A DNA stretch of 64,000 nucleotides from Lepidodermella squamata (lineage: Eukaryota > Gastrotricha): the NCBI GenBank assembly GCA_047495785.1, contig JBLDXI010000029.1, positions 1,488,001 to 1,552,000 of the forward strand. Reading direction: 5' to 3'. The notes below the pieces were generated by a model. The model ran no database searches. It was not told the DNA's origin and worked only from the letters and a program-made list of their open reading frames with translations. A program made the position numbers and the translations under genes. Below, one piece after another: positions 33,716-46,200 of the stretch (its first letter is position 1; the number at the start of each line of letters is the position of its first letter).

Positions 33716-35694
33716 TCAGGCATATCTCAACACAAGGAAGTAGAATATCTGTGCTGCAGGATCAGGCAGGTGGTTGTGCGCTACCCGAGAGTCGCCAAAA
33801 AGGATTTCAGTCAGGCTCAATGCCTTCTGCACCCACAGCATCTTGCGAGCATTATCCTCTATAGCAAGATTCTCATGGACCAAATTCACAGCCATCTCCA
33901 GGGCAGCGAAGATCAACCCTTTCGCCATTCTGCGTTCGAAAAGCCATTCAGCTGTTCGAATGGCCTCTTCATGCATCTCACAATCCGACTGCGTATAGTA
34001 TAGGGCAGTTTTTACAAGAAGAGAAACGTTGTCGAGCTCTGGAGTTTTCTCTCTCATCATGGCAACCTCATTGAACAGTTCTTCAAGGTGTTGGATAACA
34101 AGTTTAGCCATAATCGGAGGGAGATCATCACTGCCTCTATTCCTTATATCTTCAACCTCAGAGTAGATCTGGGAAATGCGATCTCTTACTTGTTTAGGCT
34201 CCGAACTTTCGAGAATGCACAACCGACAATTACAAACGCGGTCGTATTTTTTGTGAATTCTATCGCGTTCTTCGAGGGGCAAATCGTCCGGTACCAAATT
34301 GAAAAGGAGTGGTTCCCCGCATTGGACATCTCGAAAAGTGCGTATCATTGTAAAATCGCCAACATAAAACCCGTAACAATTTCCGTCCAAGCAGGTTGAC
34401 TCAAAAAAAGTCGGCTGGACCCAAAATCCGACCCCTGCATCAAGGCGTATCAGATCCCTTTTCGCGGTTCTCTTGACAAGCTCTCTATCCTCAGAATTTT
34501 GCATGTCATATGTAAGCTTTGAATTTGATTTGCCAGCTTTCGCTAGCCTGTTGAACATTACTGCTAGCCTTGGATTGTTATTCAAATGCTGAGCCACGAT
34601 CTCTGGCAAGTTTTCGACTACTTCACGCTCGGGCGAAAAGTACAGAGCTTTTGCAGCGCATACCAAAGTGCCAGCTGAAATTGATTTCTTTGCCACAGCT
34701 ATGGCACCAAATCCATCCACAGGACGTATTTCTACCATGTCTTCGTCAAAGTAATCGCTGTTACACAGGAAAGGTGATTCCTCAACTTCCTTATGCATTT
34801 GAAACACGTCGTATTGCCCATCTCTAGCTTCTTTCGTTCTTAAACGTAGTTTTTTGGATAGTTCATCAAGTTCGTTTTTAGGATTCAGCACTACAGCAGG
34901 GTTGGCCAGCAGGAATTCGCACTCTTCGAGACGTCTTAGAAGTAGCAATGCGTACGCTTTCCTAAATAAAAGACGCTCGTGATTTGGCTCCAGCACGAGG
35001 CCTTGCTCGGCTTGTTGAAGTGCGCAAAATCCATCCTTCACCTGGGCAAAAACTGCTGATTTATTAGAATAAAGGATGGGGTTGAAACGATCCTTTCCTA
35101 TGGCCATGTCGTAGGATTGTAGGGCACCGCCATAGTCTCCCTCCTTAAATTTTGCATTTGCAATTTCAGAGTTTCAGATTCGCTAATACTAATTGCTGGC
35201 AGCATATCCGGAGTATAGACATAATTTTGGAAATCTTCAGTTTCTACGCCAGTTAGCTGAACGATGTTTTTGCAGGAATTGCATACTATGGTTATGAAAA
35301 GTCCCTCATCCACAATAGAGAGTGGAGAGTTGAAACTTAGCATTGAGGCGACTCGTAATTTTCGCAGCCAATTAGTTGGAGCCGCTTTCACGAAGATCCG
35401 GAGCAGACGGTTATTCTGGGTTACGCATATCAGTTGCGTTATGTCTTTGCCGTTTATTGTTCGCCGTTTGAAGATAGATGCCACAGTAATTCCACGCTGA
35501 TTTTCGTCTTTCTGTTCAGCTTCGAAGACCAGCTCTTCTACCTTCTGACTTTCGCCTGCCTTCGAGACCTTCGTTTTGTCGGAAGCCGAGACGAACTGAA
35601 TTTTAGGCCTGTCACTATCAGCCTGCAAAATCAGCTTCCGCTGCTGAACAAAGAAAGCTATGATTTCTGGTTCCTGCCACCATAGTTTCGACAT
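33716..35694 (-). pseudogene. TPR-SET (SMYD-like) gene 1, frameshifted
   Basis: Two overlapping frames form one protein. Frame 1 (35694, MSKLWWQEPEIIAFF, to about 35162) encodes an N-terminal domain shared with the two neighbours. Frame 2 continues ANAKFKEGDYGGALQSYDMA, then a TPR, a SET-like domain (AVAKKSISAGTLVCAAKALY, FWVQPTFFESTCLDGNCYGF, VGDFTMIRTF) and the post-SET cysteines CNCRLC. The frame change near 35160, within ETLKL(A/G)NAKF, is best explained by a lost base; no splice signals are there. All else is open, so it is either a very young pseudogene or a sequencing error. The SET Asn-His of NHSC is replaced (ESTC). Confidence 0.7.
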
Positions 35695-35748
35695 GTTTAA
35701 TAATCTAGAAAAGAAACGGTATTTTGAAGTGAAATGAGGCTGGCTCAT

Positions 35749-36284
35749 TGATAAACGTTATCTATGGGGTGGATAACGGAGAAGATATTGCTTCATTCAT
35801 TAGATGACCTTTCCAGATAATCTTGCTTCTTTTTGGCATCAGGGGCGTTATTAAATAGTGATTTTATGACGATGACGATAAACTTTAAAACCCCTAAAAA
35901 CATCAATAATTCATAAAATCTGTCGAAAATCAAGCAGGCTGTTGATCTAGAGAGATCGCTATTGCAATCATGCTATAAGAATGTCAGCAGATTAATTGTT
36001 TCGATTTTTTCTTTTCTGAGGGCATTTCTGCTTTACGATTAAATGGTGAGTCTTATCGAAATCTCTTACCAGCAAGCAGCAAGCCCTGAAACATCAGAAA
36101 AATCACATCTGTTTCGCTTTGGCTACTAACTAATTTCGCCAGTCATAGCCGTCAATTTTTTCCGATTTTCTTTTGAAAAGTAGCAAGCAATACCAAGCTG
36201 TTATTTATTCTTGCCAAAATTGTCTGAACAGTCTGATAATAATGGATATGCCAAATGTAAATGCTGTAAAATTGGGATCGCTGG
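35749..36284. other. Intergenic, TPR-SET 1 to TPR-SET 2
   Basis: Short spacer between tandem same-strand genes. Nothing recognised. Confidence 0.5.
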
Positions 36285-38225
36285 CTATCTTAATATCACT
36301 GAAAATGGGCCGACAGACATGGCGGGTAAATGATAAAGTGCAACGCTTTCGTCACCGAAAAGAAGCCGAGAGCAATGGATTGCTTCCTGTCTCCACTTTT
36401 CAGTCGATAAACCTCTTCCATATACGTCTTGATGTATCTTAAAAAGGTTTATGGCCGTTAGCAGAACAGCGAAAATCAATCCTTTGTCCTTCAGACTTTC
36501 ATTCAGCCTTTCTAGAGTATTAGCTGCTTCAGCCTTCCTTCCTGTTAAGATCTGTGCAGCCACTATGCCTTTCTGCAACTGATCGGCTACATTGTTCAGC
36601 CTTTCATCGGAGTTTCTTCTTATCTTAACGGCTTCATTGTGCAATTCCAAGAGGCGATCTATCGCTCCTAAAGGGCAGCCGTCAGCCGCCCTGTAAATCG
36701 AAAGAATACGATCGCGAACAGCTTTCGGCTCCGAGCTTTCCATGAGACATAGGCGACAGTTGCAAACATTACCGTAACGCCGGTAAATCACATCTCGTTC
36801 TTCAAAAGGCATATCGGGGTTCACGTTCAACAGCCGCAAGGTTTCCCCCACTTCGATCTGTTTGTAAGTGCGAATTATTTGAAAATCGCCAACTGGAAAT
36901 ATATGACAGTTGCTGTCGACACAAGTTGTAGGGAAGAAGTGAGGATGTAACCAAAAGCCAACGCCGGCATCAGAGCTTAGCGGCCAATCTCCTATTGTTT
37001 TGATAATTATTTCGCAATGAGCAGGTATCGTCACGTCGTAGGTACCGTGGAAAAATGGATCATTTACGCCTGTCAGCTCGTGAAACATTCGAGCTGAAAC
37101 AGGATTTGCATTCAGGCGGATTGCAAAATCCAGCGCGATATCAACTGTAAATTCACCTTTCGGAGAGAAGTGAAGCGCTTTTGTGGCACAAATCAAGGTT
37201 CCAGGTGGGATTGAACGCTTTGCAACGGCGCCCCGAGGAAAACCATTGACTGGGCGCAATTTCACCAAATCATCCGCAAAGTAATCTCCATGGTCAAGAA
37301 ATGGCGACTTTTCAGCTTCGTCGTGCATTTCTTTTATGTCAAAGATACCAGTTATTGATTCCTTTTGGCATTTGCGAACGATTCGCAGAATTTCATCTAT
37401 GTCCTTGTCACTTCCGGAAGATTTCTTGACAGCCTTGTCAGTCAAATACCGCTCGCATTCAGAGTATCGTCTCAAAATTAGTAAGGCTCGAGCTTTTCGA
37501 TAAATAAGGCGCCCAATGGTCGGTTCAAGCTTTAAACCTAGCTCAGCCTGTTCAAGTGCGTTGTAGCCATCTCTCACCTCCGCAAAAACAGCTGATTTGT
37601 TCGAAAGGAGGATATGGTTTAAAGGGTCATGTTGCAAGGCTAGGGTGTAATCATCCAAAGCCTGTCTGTAGTTTCTCAAGCGGAAATTCTCGTTTCCTGC
37701 CGCCTTGAGCGTATTGGCAGCTTCAATTTCGATGCGCAATGTTGGCGGAAACTTGTATTCTGCTGATTCTACTGAATTCAACAGTTTGATGCAATCAACG
37801 GACTGGCATAAAATCACATAAAAACATTTGCATTCTCCAAGCATGAAAGGACTCTTAATTGCTATCACAGAATCCGATTCCAAATTGACCAGCCATTCCA
37901 CAGTCGATTTTATATAGATTTTTGTTGGGCCTAAAGTAGCTGATACGGCAAATAGCTGAACCAGCATTTGATTCGACGTTGTTAATTGGCGCTTAATTGC
38001 CGGGACACACAGTTTGGCGACAATGTTTTCCCCTTGGTGTTGATGAAGGATGCTTTCTTCGCTTTCGTATTCCCCGGACAGGCATAGCATATTTTCGCTA
38101 ATGACGTTTATGCCGAGTTTAGGGCGATCACTTTCATCGAGCAGAATTAACTTTCGCTGGTTATACAAACAGCTCCTGAACTCATCTTCTCGGGAAATCC
38201 AGTCTTCTTCCACAGCATCAACCAT
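36285..38225 (-). CDS. TPR-SET (SMYD-like) protein 2, intact
   Basis: One 646-aa frame. Residues 1-175 form a family-specific N-terminal domain (RKLILLDESDRPKLGINV). About 180-290 are TPR repeats (AGNENFRLRNYRQALDDYTL, LLSNKSAVFAEVRDGYNALE). About 300-500 are SET-like: FPRGAVAKRSIPPGTLICAT, FWLHPHFFPTTCVDSNC, VGDFQIIRTY, VGETL and the post-SET motif CNCRLCLMESSEP. A helical C-terminal region follows. SMYD-type proteins methylate lysines, but the catalytic-pocket NHSC here is PTTC, the GEEL...Y tyrosine is absent and there is no MYND finger. Methyltransferase activity is doubtful. Confidence 0.82.
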   Translation of the reverse strand: MVDAVEEDWISREDEFRSCLYNQRKLILLDESDRPKLGINVISENMLCLSGEYESEESILHQHQGENIVAKLCVPAIKRQLTTSNQMLVQLFAVSATLGPTKIYIKSTVEWLVNLESDSVIAIKSPFMLGECKCFYVILCQSVDCIKLLNSVESAEYKFPPTLRIEIEAANTLKAAGNENFRLRNYRQALDDYTLALQHDPLNHILLSNKSAVFAEVRDGYNALEQAELGLKLEPTIGRLIYRKARALLILRRYSECERYLTDKAVKKSSGSDKDIDEILRIVRKCQKESITGIFDIKEMHDEAEKSPFLDHGDYFADDLVKLRPVNGFPRGAVAKRSIPPGTLICATKALHFSPKGEFTVDIALDFAIRLNANPVSARMFHELTGVNDPFFHGTYDVTIPAHCEIIIKTIGDWPLSSDAGVGFWLHPHFFPTTCVDSNCHIFPVGDFQIIRTYKQIEVGETLRLLNVNPDMPFEERDVIYRRYGNVCNCRLCLMESSEPKAVRDRILSIYRAADGCPLGAIDRLLELHNEAVKIRRNSDERLNNVADQLQKGIVAAQILTGRKAEAANTLERLNESLKDKGLIFAVLLTAINLFKIHQDVYGRGLSTEKWRQEAIHCSRLLFGDESVALYHLPAMSVGPFSVILR

Positions 38226-39315
38226 GCTTGATTACAAGTCGTAAGGTCTGTATAACAAATAAATCTCTGCTATTCTGCATGCAAAATACTTGCCACGCTG
38301 CACGCTATCAAAAATATGCGTGTAGCAGCCAAAGGCTTAGTTAGAAACTTAGTAGCAATGGATTCTACTCATGTCGAGGCTGGGTTTTCAACACAGAAGA
38401 TTTAACTCTTGAAGCGTAACTTGACTCAGTATTACTTTACTATAACACTATATAGACTTTGCTATAGTATTATAGCGATATAGTGGAATAGCAGTACCTA
38501 ATTAATATGTACATATATCCTAGATTTATGATAAAGGGCTAGACGAGGCAGGTGGCCGAAGACATTACTATACTATAGACTGCCTCATTACGAGATTAGA
38601 GTGCTACACCGTGGTTGCCAGATTCTCGGCTGATTTATCAGCGCTTGGAGGTTAGAAAAGAACAGTTTTCTGCTGGTACCGCGCCTATAAATGATTTTTT
38701 CCTGAAGTTTGATCGATGGTATCAATCAAACATGCAGAGGGTATTACGAGGAACACGCTAATTATTTTCTGAGAAATATAACATCTGTGTTATATCGACG
38801 AAGAATGTCGACTTGATTGGCATGCATCACATTGGAAGTGTTGCTGAAATATTCCCAAAACATCGATTTCATGTGATTCGAATTTTAATCGAGTGTTTCT
38901 TGAGTCCTAAAGCTTTGCACACAGCACACAGCGGATTTGAACCTTTGGCAGTAAGCTCACAAACTCACTCAAAAGGGCCGCCCCTTAGGGCTGCCCTCGC
39001 CCTTAAATAGGTATCATGTTTCGAAGATGAAAGAAGAGAAAATGCAGAAGCGCCCAATTTGCATTATTTGGTCCCGAGTAAGATCGGAATACTACTTGGT
39101 TACTTGACTAATATTTTTCCGTCCATGCACCAGGATTTTTTGGTAAGCTATGTGATTTCGGCTTGACATTTTGAGCAGGCTTTCGCTAAAAAACGATATC
39201 TACTTCAGCACTACCTGCCAATAATAAAGTAACATAAGCAAAGATTCAGGTCTAGAATTTGCATCCGTCTTGTTCATGAAAAAATGCTCGCGTCTTTAGG
39301 AAACATCCAATAAAA
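38226..39315. other. Intergenic, TPR-SET 2 to TPR-SET 3
   Basis: AT-rich, about 1.1 kb, with only short unsupported ORFs. Nothing recognised. Confidence 0.5.
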
Positions 39316-41322
39316 TTAAGTCATGACTTGAGGATGCATTGTTAATATAACTTGGAACTGGGCAGCCAAATTAATCGGTAAATGATATGCAGCAGCTCGT
39401 CGATCTCCAAACATTATTTCTGCAAGGCGCAGAGCGTCATTAGCCGCAGCGATGCTTCTCGAAACATTGTTCTGACATGAATACTCGCGATGCAGCATGA
39501 CAAGATACTCCAGCGAAAGCTTCCTGTTTGAAGTATTTTTTGTCAACCATTTCGCGATACGCAAAGCTTGCTCGTTCTCCGCCAGGCTAGAATAAGCATA
39601 ATAAAGTTCTAAATTCAGACGCTCCACGACATTGTTGATGCCTGAAGATTTGTCTCGCAAAGTGAAAGACTCTCGTAGCAGTAAATTCAGTGTAGTAATC
39701 GCCTCCTTCGTCATCGGAGGCGTCATGGCAATTTTTCTGTAAATTTCGCAAATTCGATTGCGGAGTTCCGCTCGCTCCGAACTTTCATAAAGGCACAATT
39801 TGCAGTTGCAGACATTCCCCATTCGGCGATAAATTTCATCCCTCGCCTCGAAAGGCATTTCTACACCAGAGAACTGTAGAAACAGAGTCTCCCCAGCTTC
39901 AACACGAACGATAGTCCTAATAAAGAAAAAATCCCCGACATGGAAGCCAAAGCAGTTGCCGCCATAACAAATATTTTGAAAAAAAATCGGCTGGAGCCAA
40001 AATCCTATTGCATTCGGAAAGGACGAACGGTATGAGTCCATTATTCTAAAATACGGCGATAGCGCATCCCAGTGTACTTCTAGGGAATTCTGGTTACTTC
40101 CTTGAAACACATAGCGAAGTCCCAGCTCATTCCTACGGCTTCCGGGATACATATTGAAATCTTGGAACATTTTTTCCAGTCGATTGTTTTCTTTAAGCCC
40201 TCGAATTATGGCTTTCATGGCAACAGTTTCGTGCAAATATCCGTTAGGAGAAAGATATAGCGCTTTAGCTGCACATAGCAAAGTTCCTGCTGGCAATGCT
40301 CTCTTCGCAACTACGGCATATGGGAAACCATCAACTGGCCGTATTTCTAGCGAATCCTCATCGAAATAATCGCCATGGTATAGGTAAGGCGATTTCTCAG
40401 CTTCTACATGCATTCTGAGAATGTCGTATTTCCCATCTCTAGCCTCTAGTTGGCATTGTTTTAAGGCCTTTCGAACTTCCTGAAAATCCTCATCGGCGAT
40501 GCATGAAACCAAAGGATCTTCCAATAGCATCTCGCATTCGCCGTAACGCCTTAAAATAAATAAAGCATACGCTTTTCTGTAGAGAAGACGCTTATTCAAT
40601 GGTTCAAGCTGTAATCCTAAGTTGGCTAGTTCGAGCGCCAAGGGCCCGTTATTCATCAAAGCGCAAACAGCTGACCGATTGGAGTAAATTATTGCGTTAA
40701 ACCGGTCTTCTACATGTGCGGCATCGTATAATTCTAAAGCTCGTTGTAAATTCCCATTGCGAAATTGCTCATTACCAGCGAGTTTAAGCTGTTCAGCAGT
40801 TTCCACGTTTATTGTAGGGATTCGTATAGCAGACTCAGCTGCCAAGGCAGCTGGAACACGACTGTCTCCGAGGTTCAAAGGCTGGATAGTCAACGCAGTG
40901 TCACACACTACGACCTCGGTATGGACATCAATCGAACTCATAGCCGAGTAAGTAAAAGGGGCGACGATATTTAAAACTGTTCTAACTGCCAATTTTTCTA
41001 GCCATGCAGGGGCTGACGAATTCAAAAAAAGCCGCCCAATCTTGCGACCTTCACGCATGAGAAGCAGCTGGGTAATCGGATGGTTTTCAACTGTGAACCG
41101 CTTGATTACCGGTGCCAGCAACATCGCTGGGAAAGTTTCGTCCGAGTGAAAAGGTTCTGCAATTATGATTAACTCTTCTCCGCCCCTTGCCGCCGTTGTT
41201 ACAGTTCCATGAGACTTCATAACAAATCGTACTTTGGGCCGGTCTCTCTCGTTCGTCAAAATCAGCTGTCGTTGAGCCACAAAGAAAGCTGTAATTTCTT
41301 CAACTGGCCATATTGAATCCAT
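39316..41322 (-). CDS. TPR-SET (SMYD-like) protein 3, intact
   Basis: One 668-aa frame with the same architecture as its tandem neighbours: N-terminal domain with RQLILTNERDRPKVRFV, TPR with AGNEQFRNGNLQRALELYD, SET-like FPYAVVAKRALPAGTLLCAA, FWLQPIFFQNICYGGNC, VGDFFFIRTI, AGETLFL, and post-SET CNCKLCLYESSE. The C-terminus ends in the conserved GDRRAAAYHLP block also seen in genes 1 and 2. NHSC is replaced by QNIC. All three genes are minus-strand and intronless, which fits local tandem duplication from one intronless founder. Confidence 0.82.
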   Translation of the reverse strand: MDSIWPVEEITAFFVAQRQLILTNERDRPKVRFVMKSHGTVTTAARGGEELIIIAEPFHSDETFPAMLLAPVIKRFTVENHPITQLLLMREGRKIGRLFLNSSAPAWLEKLAVRTVLNIVAPFTYSAMSSIDVHTEVVVCDTALTIQPLNLGDSRVPAALAAESAIRIPTINVETAEQLKLAGNEQFRNGNLQRALELYDAAHVEDRFNAIIYSNRSAVCALMNNGPLALELANLGLQLEPLNKRLLYRKAYALFILRRYGECEMLLEDPLVSCIADEDFQEVRKALKQCQLEARDGKYDILRMHVEAEKSPYLYHGDYFDEDSLEIRPVDGFPYAVVAKRALPAGTLLCAAKALYLSPNGYLHETVAMKAIIRGLKENNRLEKMFQDFNMYPGSRRNELGLRYVFQGSNQNSLEVHWDALSPYFRIMDSYRSSFPNAIGFWLQPIFFQNICYGGNCFGFHVGDFFFIRTIVRVEAGETLFLQFSGVEMPFEARDEIYRRMGNVCNCKLCLYESSERAELRNRICEIYRKIAMTPPMTKEAITTLNLLLRESFTLRDKSSGINNVVERLNLELYYAYSSLAENEQALRIAKWLTKNTSNRKLSLEYLVMLHREYSCQNNVSRSIAAANDALRLAEIMFGDRRAAAYHLPINLAAQFQVILTMHPQVMT

Positions 41323-43291
41323 CTTTTGCTTTAATAAACGAAAATATTCTGTTGTAGCTGAGCCACCACCATCTACTCTGCGTTATCTCAATCCACTGGC
41401 GATAAAAACACAGTGACTCGGTTGGTATTGCTGTTCTTATCACTATTTGGCAGTAGTAATGCATTATTCTCTATAGGCATGATTCACCGAGTATCTTTGC
41501 GGTTGATCTCAAAGTCTGATGATTCGCTGGATTTCAGAAATAACTCGGAAAATTGAGATTTCCAGAGCGTCGCGCTTTTTACTAAGTTTGCCCAATGTGA
41601 CGGAATTTTTCACGTAGCTTTTACCTCTGATCCATTTTTTTTCCTTTTTTACCGTGTGCATATTCTATGGCACGGGACATGCCAATTTGTTCAATTTCCA
41701 ACAGCTTTTTCGATCGTAATCCACGAAGTTCTGTTCAGAAAGACATTTTGCCCTCGTTGACCCAATGCGGCGTTGTTGCCAACACATTTGCTATTATCGT
41801 ATAACGCGGAATTCTACTAAAGCAAATAAGGAAAACGCGAACGCATCACTAAATTGCACGCAACAGTTGATGAAAAATACGGCAACGACGATGATGATCA
41901 CAGGTACTATTTGATGAGATGAGAAGATACACTGGAGTGACAACCCGCTTCACCACCAAAATAATAACAATATACGTGAGGAGAATAAGGTGTGTTGAGA
42001 ATGAAAAGACCGACTTGCACCAGTGAGCGCGCGACACAACACCAGCAAGTGCGCGGCGAAACAAAAAATTAGCCAGTAATTTCACTTTTTTCCTCATAAT
42101 CACAATTTTTCGTGTCAATTTAATTTCAATTACTACTTGGGTATTAGGTATAATAAATCGGTGCGTTTCGCAGTATAGCATGCACGCGTGTCGACTTTGG
42201 CGCAGTTGCAGACCCGCGCGCAGCTGCGAGCACGAGTGAGCGAGTGAGAGTGCGCACGAGCGGGTGCACGCTTTTGTGCGCCGGAGACGTAGCAGTATAA
42301 CACACGTGCGACGCGACCACATTATACTACCTACAACCTACATATAGTCGAAGCGACTTGAAAGCGAAAAAGTTTCGGCCCGTCAAAGGAGCCTTTTTAT
42401 ACTTATTAGCCACATCAACGCTGTCTGGTGCGACGTCGGGCCTTACTCGTTCCATTTTATTTGTGACAATAATAAAAGTTTAGAAAACACTCGCAACACA
42501 ACAACAAACACATTTTCGGCTTCGGCTTCAACACGGTCTCGGCCCGGCATGCATATAACAACCGGTATTACCTAATGATGTTTATAGCCGGCGTTGTTGT
42601 CTTACCATAAGCACAACGGCTCTTGCAAAAATTTTGACGCGCTCAGCAAAATTTATTCTCGCGCGCTCGTTTAATTCGGCTAATATTTAAGTTTTTATAC
42701 TTACAACAACGGCGACTCGGCGTGGCTTTTCTTGTAATAGCCGTGTTTGTTGGTAATATACATCGGCATACGTAAATTAAATTTTATCGCCGCACGAGTC
42801 AGGTGTACAATATTTGTGCAACGGTTTTCTCCATTGTTCGCTTTGTTTATTTTCAGGTGACGCCTTGTTTTGCACGGCCCGAGTCGTGTGTTATTATAAC
42901 AAGGCCATTACCAGCTAAAAATTGCCACCAACACCACCGGGCAGACGCCGGCACTTGACATTGCCTCAACCAGAAGTTATGGCAATTTTATTTTTCCTCT
43001 ACCGCTTTTTAACGCATTTTATCCCGCATTTTATAGAAAATACTCCTAAATTTTATTAAAACACCTCGCCGCATTTTAAAATAATCCTAAATTTTATAAT
43101 GAAAGGAGGAATTTTTTCATATTTTTTGAATTTTTTGAATAATTTTGCTAATTTCATTAGAAATGTCATTGACCTGGCTATTTTAATCTTTAATTTTTTT
43201 AGAGATTTTCCAAGTAAATTTGTTAATGTTTTACGTTGCTGTCTTGTCATCAGCATTGTTTTGTACATGATCGAACGGATACATAGTATTT
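41323..43291. other. Divergent intergenic region, TPR-SET 3 to astacin gene
   Basis: About 2 kb that must contain the promoters of both flanking genes. GC-rich patches lie near 42170-42320. The minus-strand frame 42322-41849 has no recognisable domain and odd composition, so I do not call it. No repeat recognised. Confidence 0.45.
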
Positions 43292-46200
43292 ATGAATGTA
43301 ATCTGGCTTCAACTTGTAACCACCGTCATCGCGACTTTGGCGCTGGTCGACAAGTCTAACGCTGGTAAAATTGATAAAAATTCAAATTTTAAGCTGGATT
43401 TTTCTGATTTAATTTTCCCAGACGATTCTTCCCCCCTCTACCCACCTCCTGAATCGCCATTGGACTGTCAATTCGAGGACGATTTCTGCGGATGGCAGCC
43501 CGCCGGCACAGGTTAGTCTACCTTAATATTTTTGAACATTTTTTGAAATTTTTGAAATTTTTCTAGATTTTTACCAATGGCAACGGCGCGGTTACATCGG
43601 CAACTTAACAAAAGACCTTTATTCGCCAACTGAAGGCTACCTCAGCTGTAAATATTTATTTTCAGTTTTTTTCAAAAATTCTGAAATTTTGCGAAATTTA
43701 GATAAATATACTTACGTGGACTCGAACCTGTGCACGGCTGGGCGGGCCGTTTGCCAGGCCGCTCTCGTCAGTGTGCCAATAATCCTGAATAGCAGTGACG
43801 TCAACCCGGTGTCTTCACTGACCTATAATAATTATAGCGACTCGCCATCGACCGCGCGCGCCGATTGGTGTTTCGAATTCTACTATTTTATTACCAATAA
43901 CCTAACATCTCACGAGTGAGTTGCCGAAAATCAAATTATCGAAAAATCTAGCTGATTTCTTTTCATAGATATGACATCGATGTATTTGTGGACAAGCCGC
44001 CAGATCTGTCGTCAGATTCGAATAAGCATTCTGTAGTCACCTCAGAAAATCCTGAATGGACGCTATCCGGGGCTGGTCGGGAGAATCCGATGGCGCTGAT
44101 TTCTGGCCAGTGGCGCCATGCTATTCTCGGGGTCAAACTCGGAAGCGGCATGCATCAGGTAACAAAGAATTCATTTTTGAAATTTTGAAAAAATTGAAAT
44201 TGAAATTTTTTAAATTAAATTACTTGAAAAATTTAGAAAATATATTTTTCAAATTATTTTTAGATCACCCTGGTGTCCCATATTACCAGAAGGACAACTG
44301 GGTCCGATTCGACCGGCAGCAATGTTGTAATAGCGATAGATGGAACCCGGCTGTATAAGGGGCAATGCGTCGGTTCGTTTTTTATCAATTTTTTATATAA
44401 TTATTTTTTCAAAATTTTTCAAAATTTTAGACTTGTTCGAACAGGACATATTGACCATGAGCTATTTACCGCACGAAGGTCACGCAGAAAACGGCGAGGT
44501 AGATAGTCACGGAACCGGAATTTTGGCGTCATATTTTTTTCATATAAATTTCTTAGATGATGGGCCAAGTTTACAACGCCGCAGTTTTGAATGACATGAA
44601 TTTATGGCCACGTGGGGTGATTCCTTACGCGATAAGTCCTGATTTCAGTGAGTCACCATGATTTTTTTTATCGATTTTTTTACGCGAATTTTTTTATCAG
44701 CCACACAAGAGTCGGATACGATTCGAAAGTCGATGAAGGAGTTTGAGAAGGCGACGTGCATTCGGTTTCGCTTGAAGACGACCGAGACGAATTATTTAGA
44801 TATTACCAAGGGTAGTTGGTGTTACTCGTTTGCTGGACGTGTCTTGCGGCCTGAGAAACAGCCACTCGCCTTGCATTCGTCCTGTTTGAACTTCGGAACT
44901 GTCCTCCATGAGCTCAATGTAAGTGATCCAAGATTTTCTCACGAGCTAAAGAGAATTTGCTAGCCGTTAATTTCCAAGTATTTACTGGGATTAGTTTTTG
45001 AAAATTAGAAAATACCAGGGTATACTGGGAATTGGAATTTTTTAGCAAAAAATTATAGGAAAATTGAGGTTCAAATTTGAGGATAGCTTGAAATTTACTG
45101 TTGAAAATTGAACATCTTGAACTGAGTTCCAAATGTTTATGAAAATCTTGACGATAATTTAACTCTGTAGTTATTGCCTCGAATGAAAATTTGGTGAACC
45201 AACCGAAATTATTCAAGATTTCAATTTTAACATTTTTCTTGGTATTTATTCTGGATGTTAATGACCAATTATTAAATTCTTCTAAATTTGTGTAATAACT
45301 TTGATGCTCCGTAAATTTTCCAACAGCATACCTCAGAATTGCGCAACCATTTTATAATTTTTCAAACTTTGGGAGAGTCGTCCAATTTTTCTGAAATTGA
45401 ACCAACTGAGAGCATTTCCCATCCACTTTAGGGGATTTCACCCGACAAATTTAACAAATTGGCGGAGAAAACTCGGAAAATCCAGTAACTGGTTCGGTAA
45501 TTTTCGGTGTTTTACCCTGAACCCAATTCTCCTGATTTTCCCTCTGAAAAGTGTCTTTCAGAATTATCATTCACAAAGCGATTTTTTCGAATTTTTTTGG
45601 CCAGGAGGCCATGACTTCACCTTTTATTTTAGACTTGGTGAACCCTTTCCTAATATTAGTTTCTTTGTTCTCGCTAATTTTGGGACACACCGCAACAAAA
45701 TTCTGCTACAGGCAATTTAGGCAAATTTTGATCCCGGAAATGTTGGCTAACGAAAAGAAAACTTTCTTTACAAAGATTTTGATCCTGAGATTTTCTAATG
45801 AACGACTTGATTAGACTTGATTCGTACCCCCTTCCTGTTATCTTACATATTATGGGATTTATTTTCATGTTAACAATTTTTCTAATTTATTTTATGTTAT
45901 TTTCTGAATTTATTACAGCATGCCGTAGGATTTTACCAGTAAGTTTTGATTTCCTAAATTCATCTGAATTTTTTATGATTTTCCTCGTTGATTCTAGTGA
46001 ACATTCTCGGTATGATCGCGACGACCACGTGACCATCCAGTGGGACAACATCGCCCCAGGCTCTTCGAACCAGTTCCAAAAGTACACCCTCGACCAGGTC
46101 GACCACCTAGGCCTGCCCTACGACTACGAAAGCGTTATGCACTACTCAAGAACGGCCTACGCCCGGCTGCCGGGCCTGACGACAATCGAGCCCAAAGTCA

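Noticed and set aside
41849-42322. 157-aa minus-strand ORF near the TPR-SET 3 / astacin boundary
   Set aside because: Odd composition (Arg/Cys/Leu runs), a mid-protein hydrophobic stretch without any family resemblance, no paralogue in the window. Likely chance.
43099-43359. Plus-strand ORF just before the astacin start (MKGGIFSYFLNF...)
   Set aside because: AT-rich low-complexity Phe/Asn/Ile text overlapping the true first exon in another frame. The start at 43292 gives a proper signal peptide and leads into the MAM domain.
45397-45814. Plus-strand ORFs inside astacin intron 8
   Set aside because: They lie in a diverged dispersed repeat shared with introns 11 and 12, without domain or splice support. 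The protein frame is complete without them.
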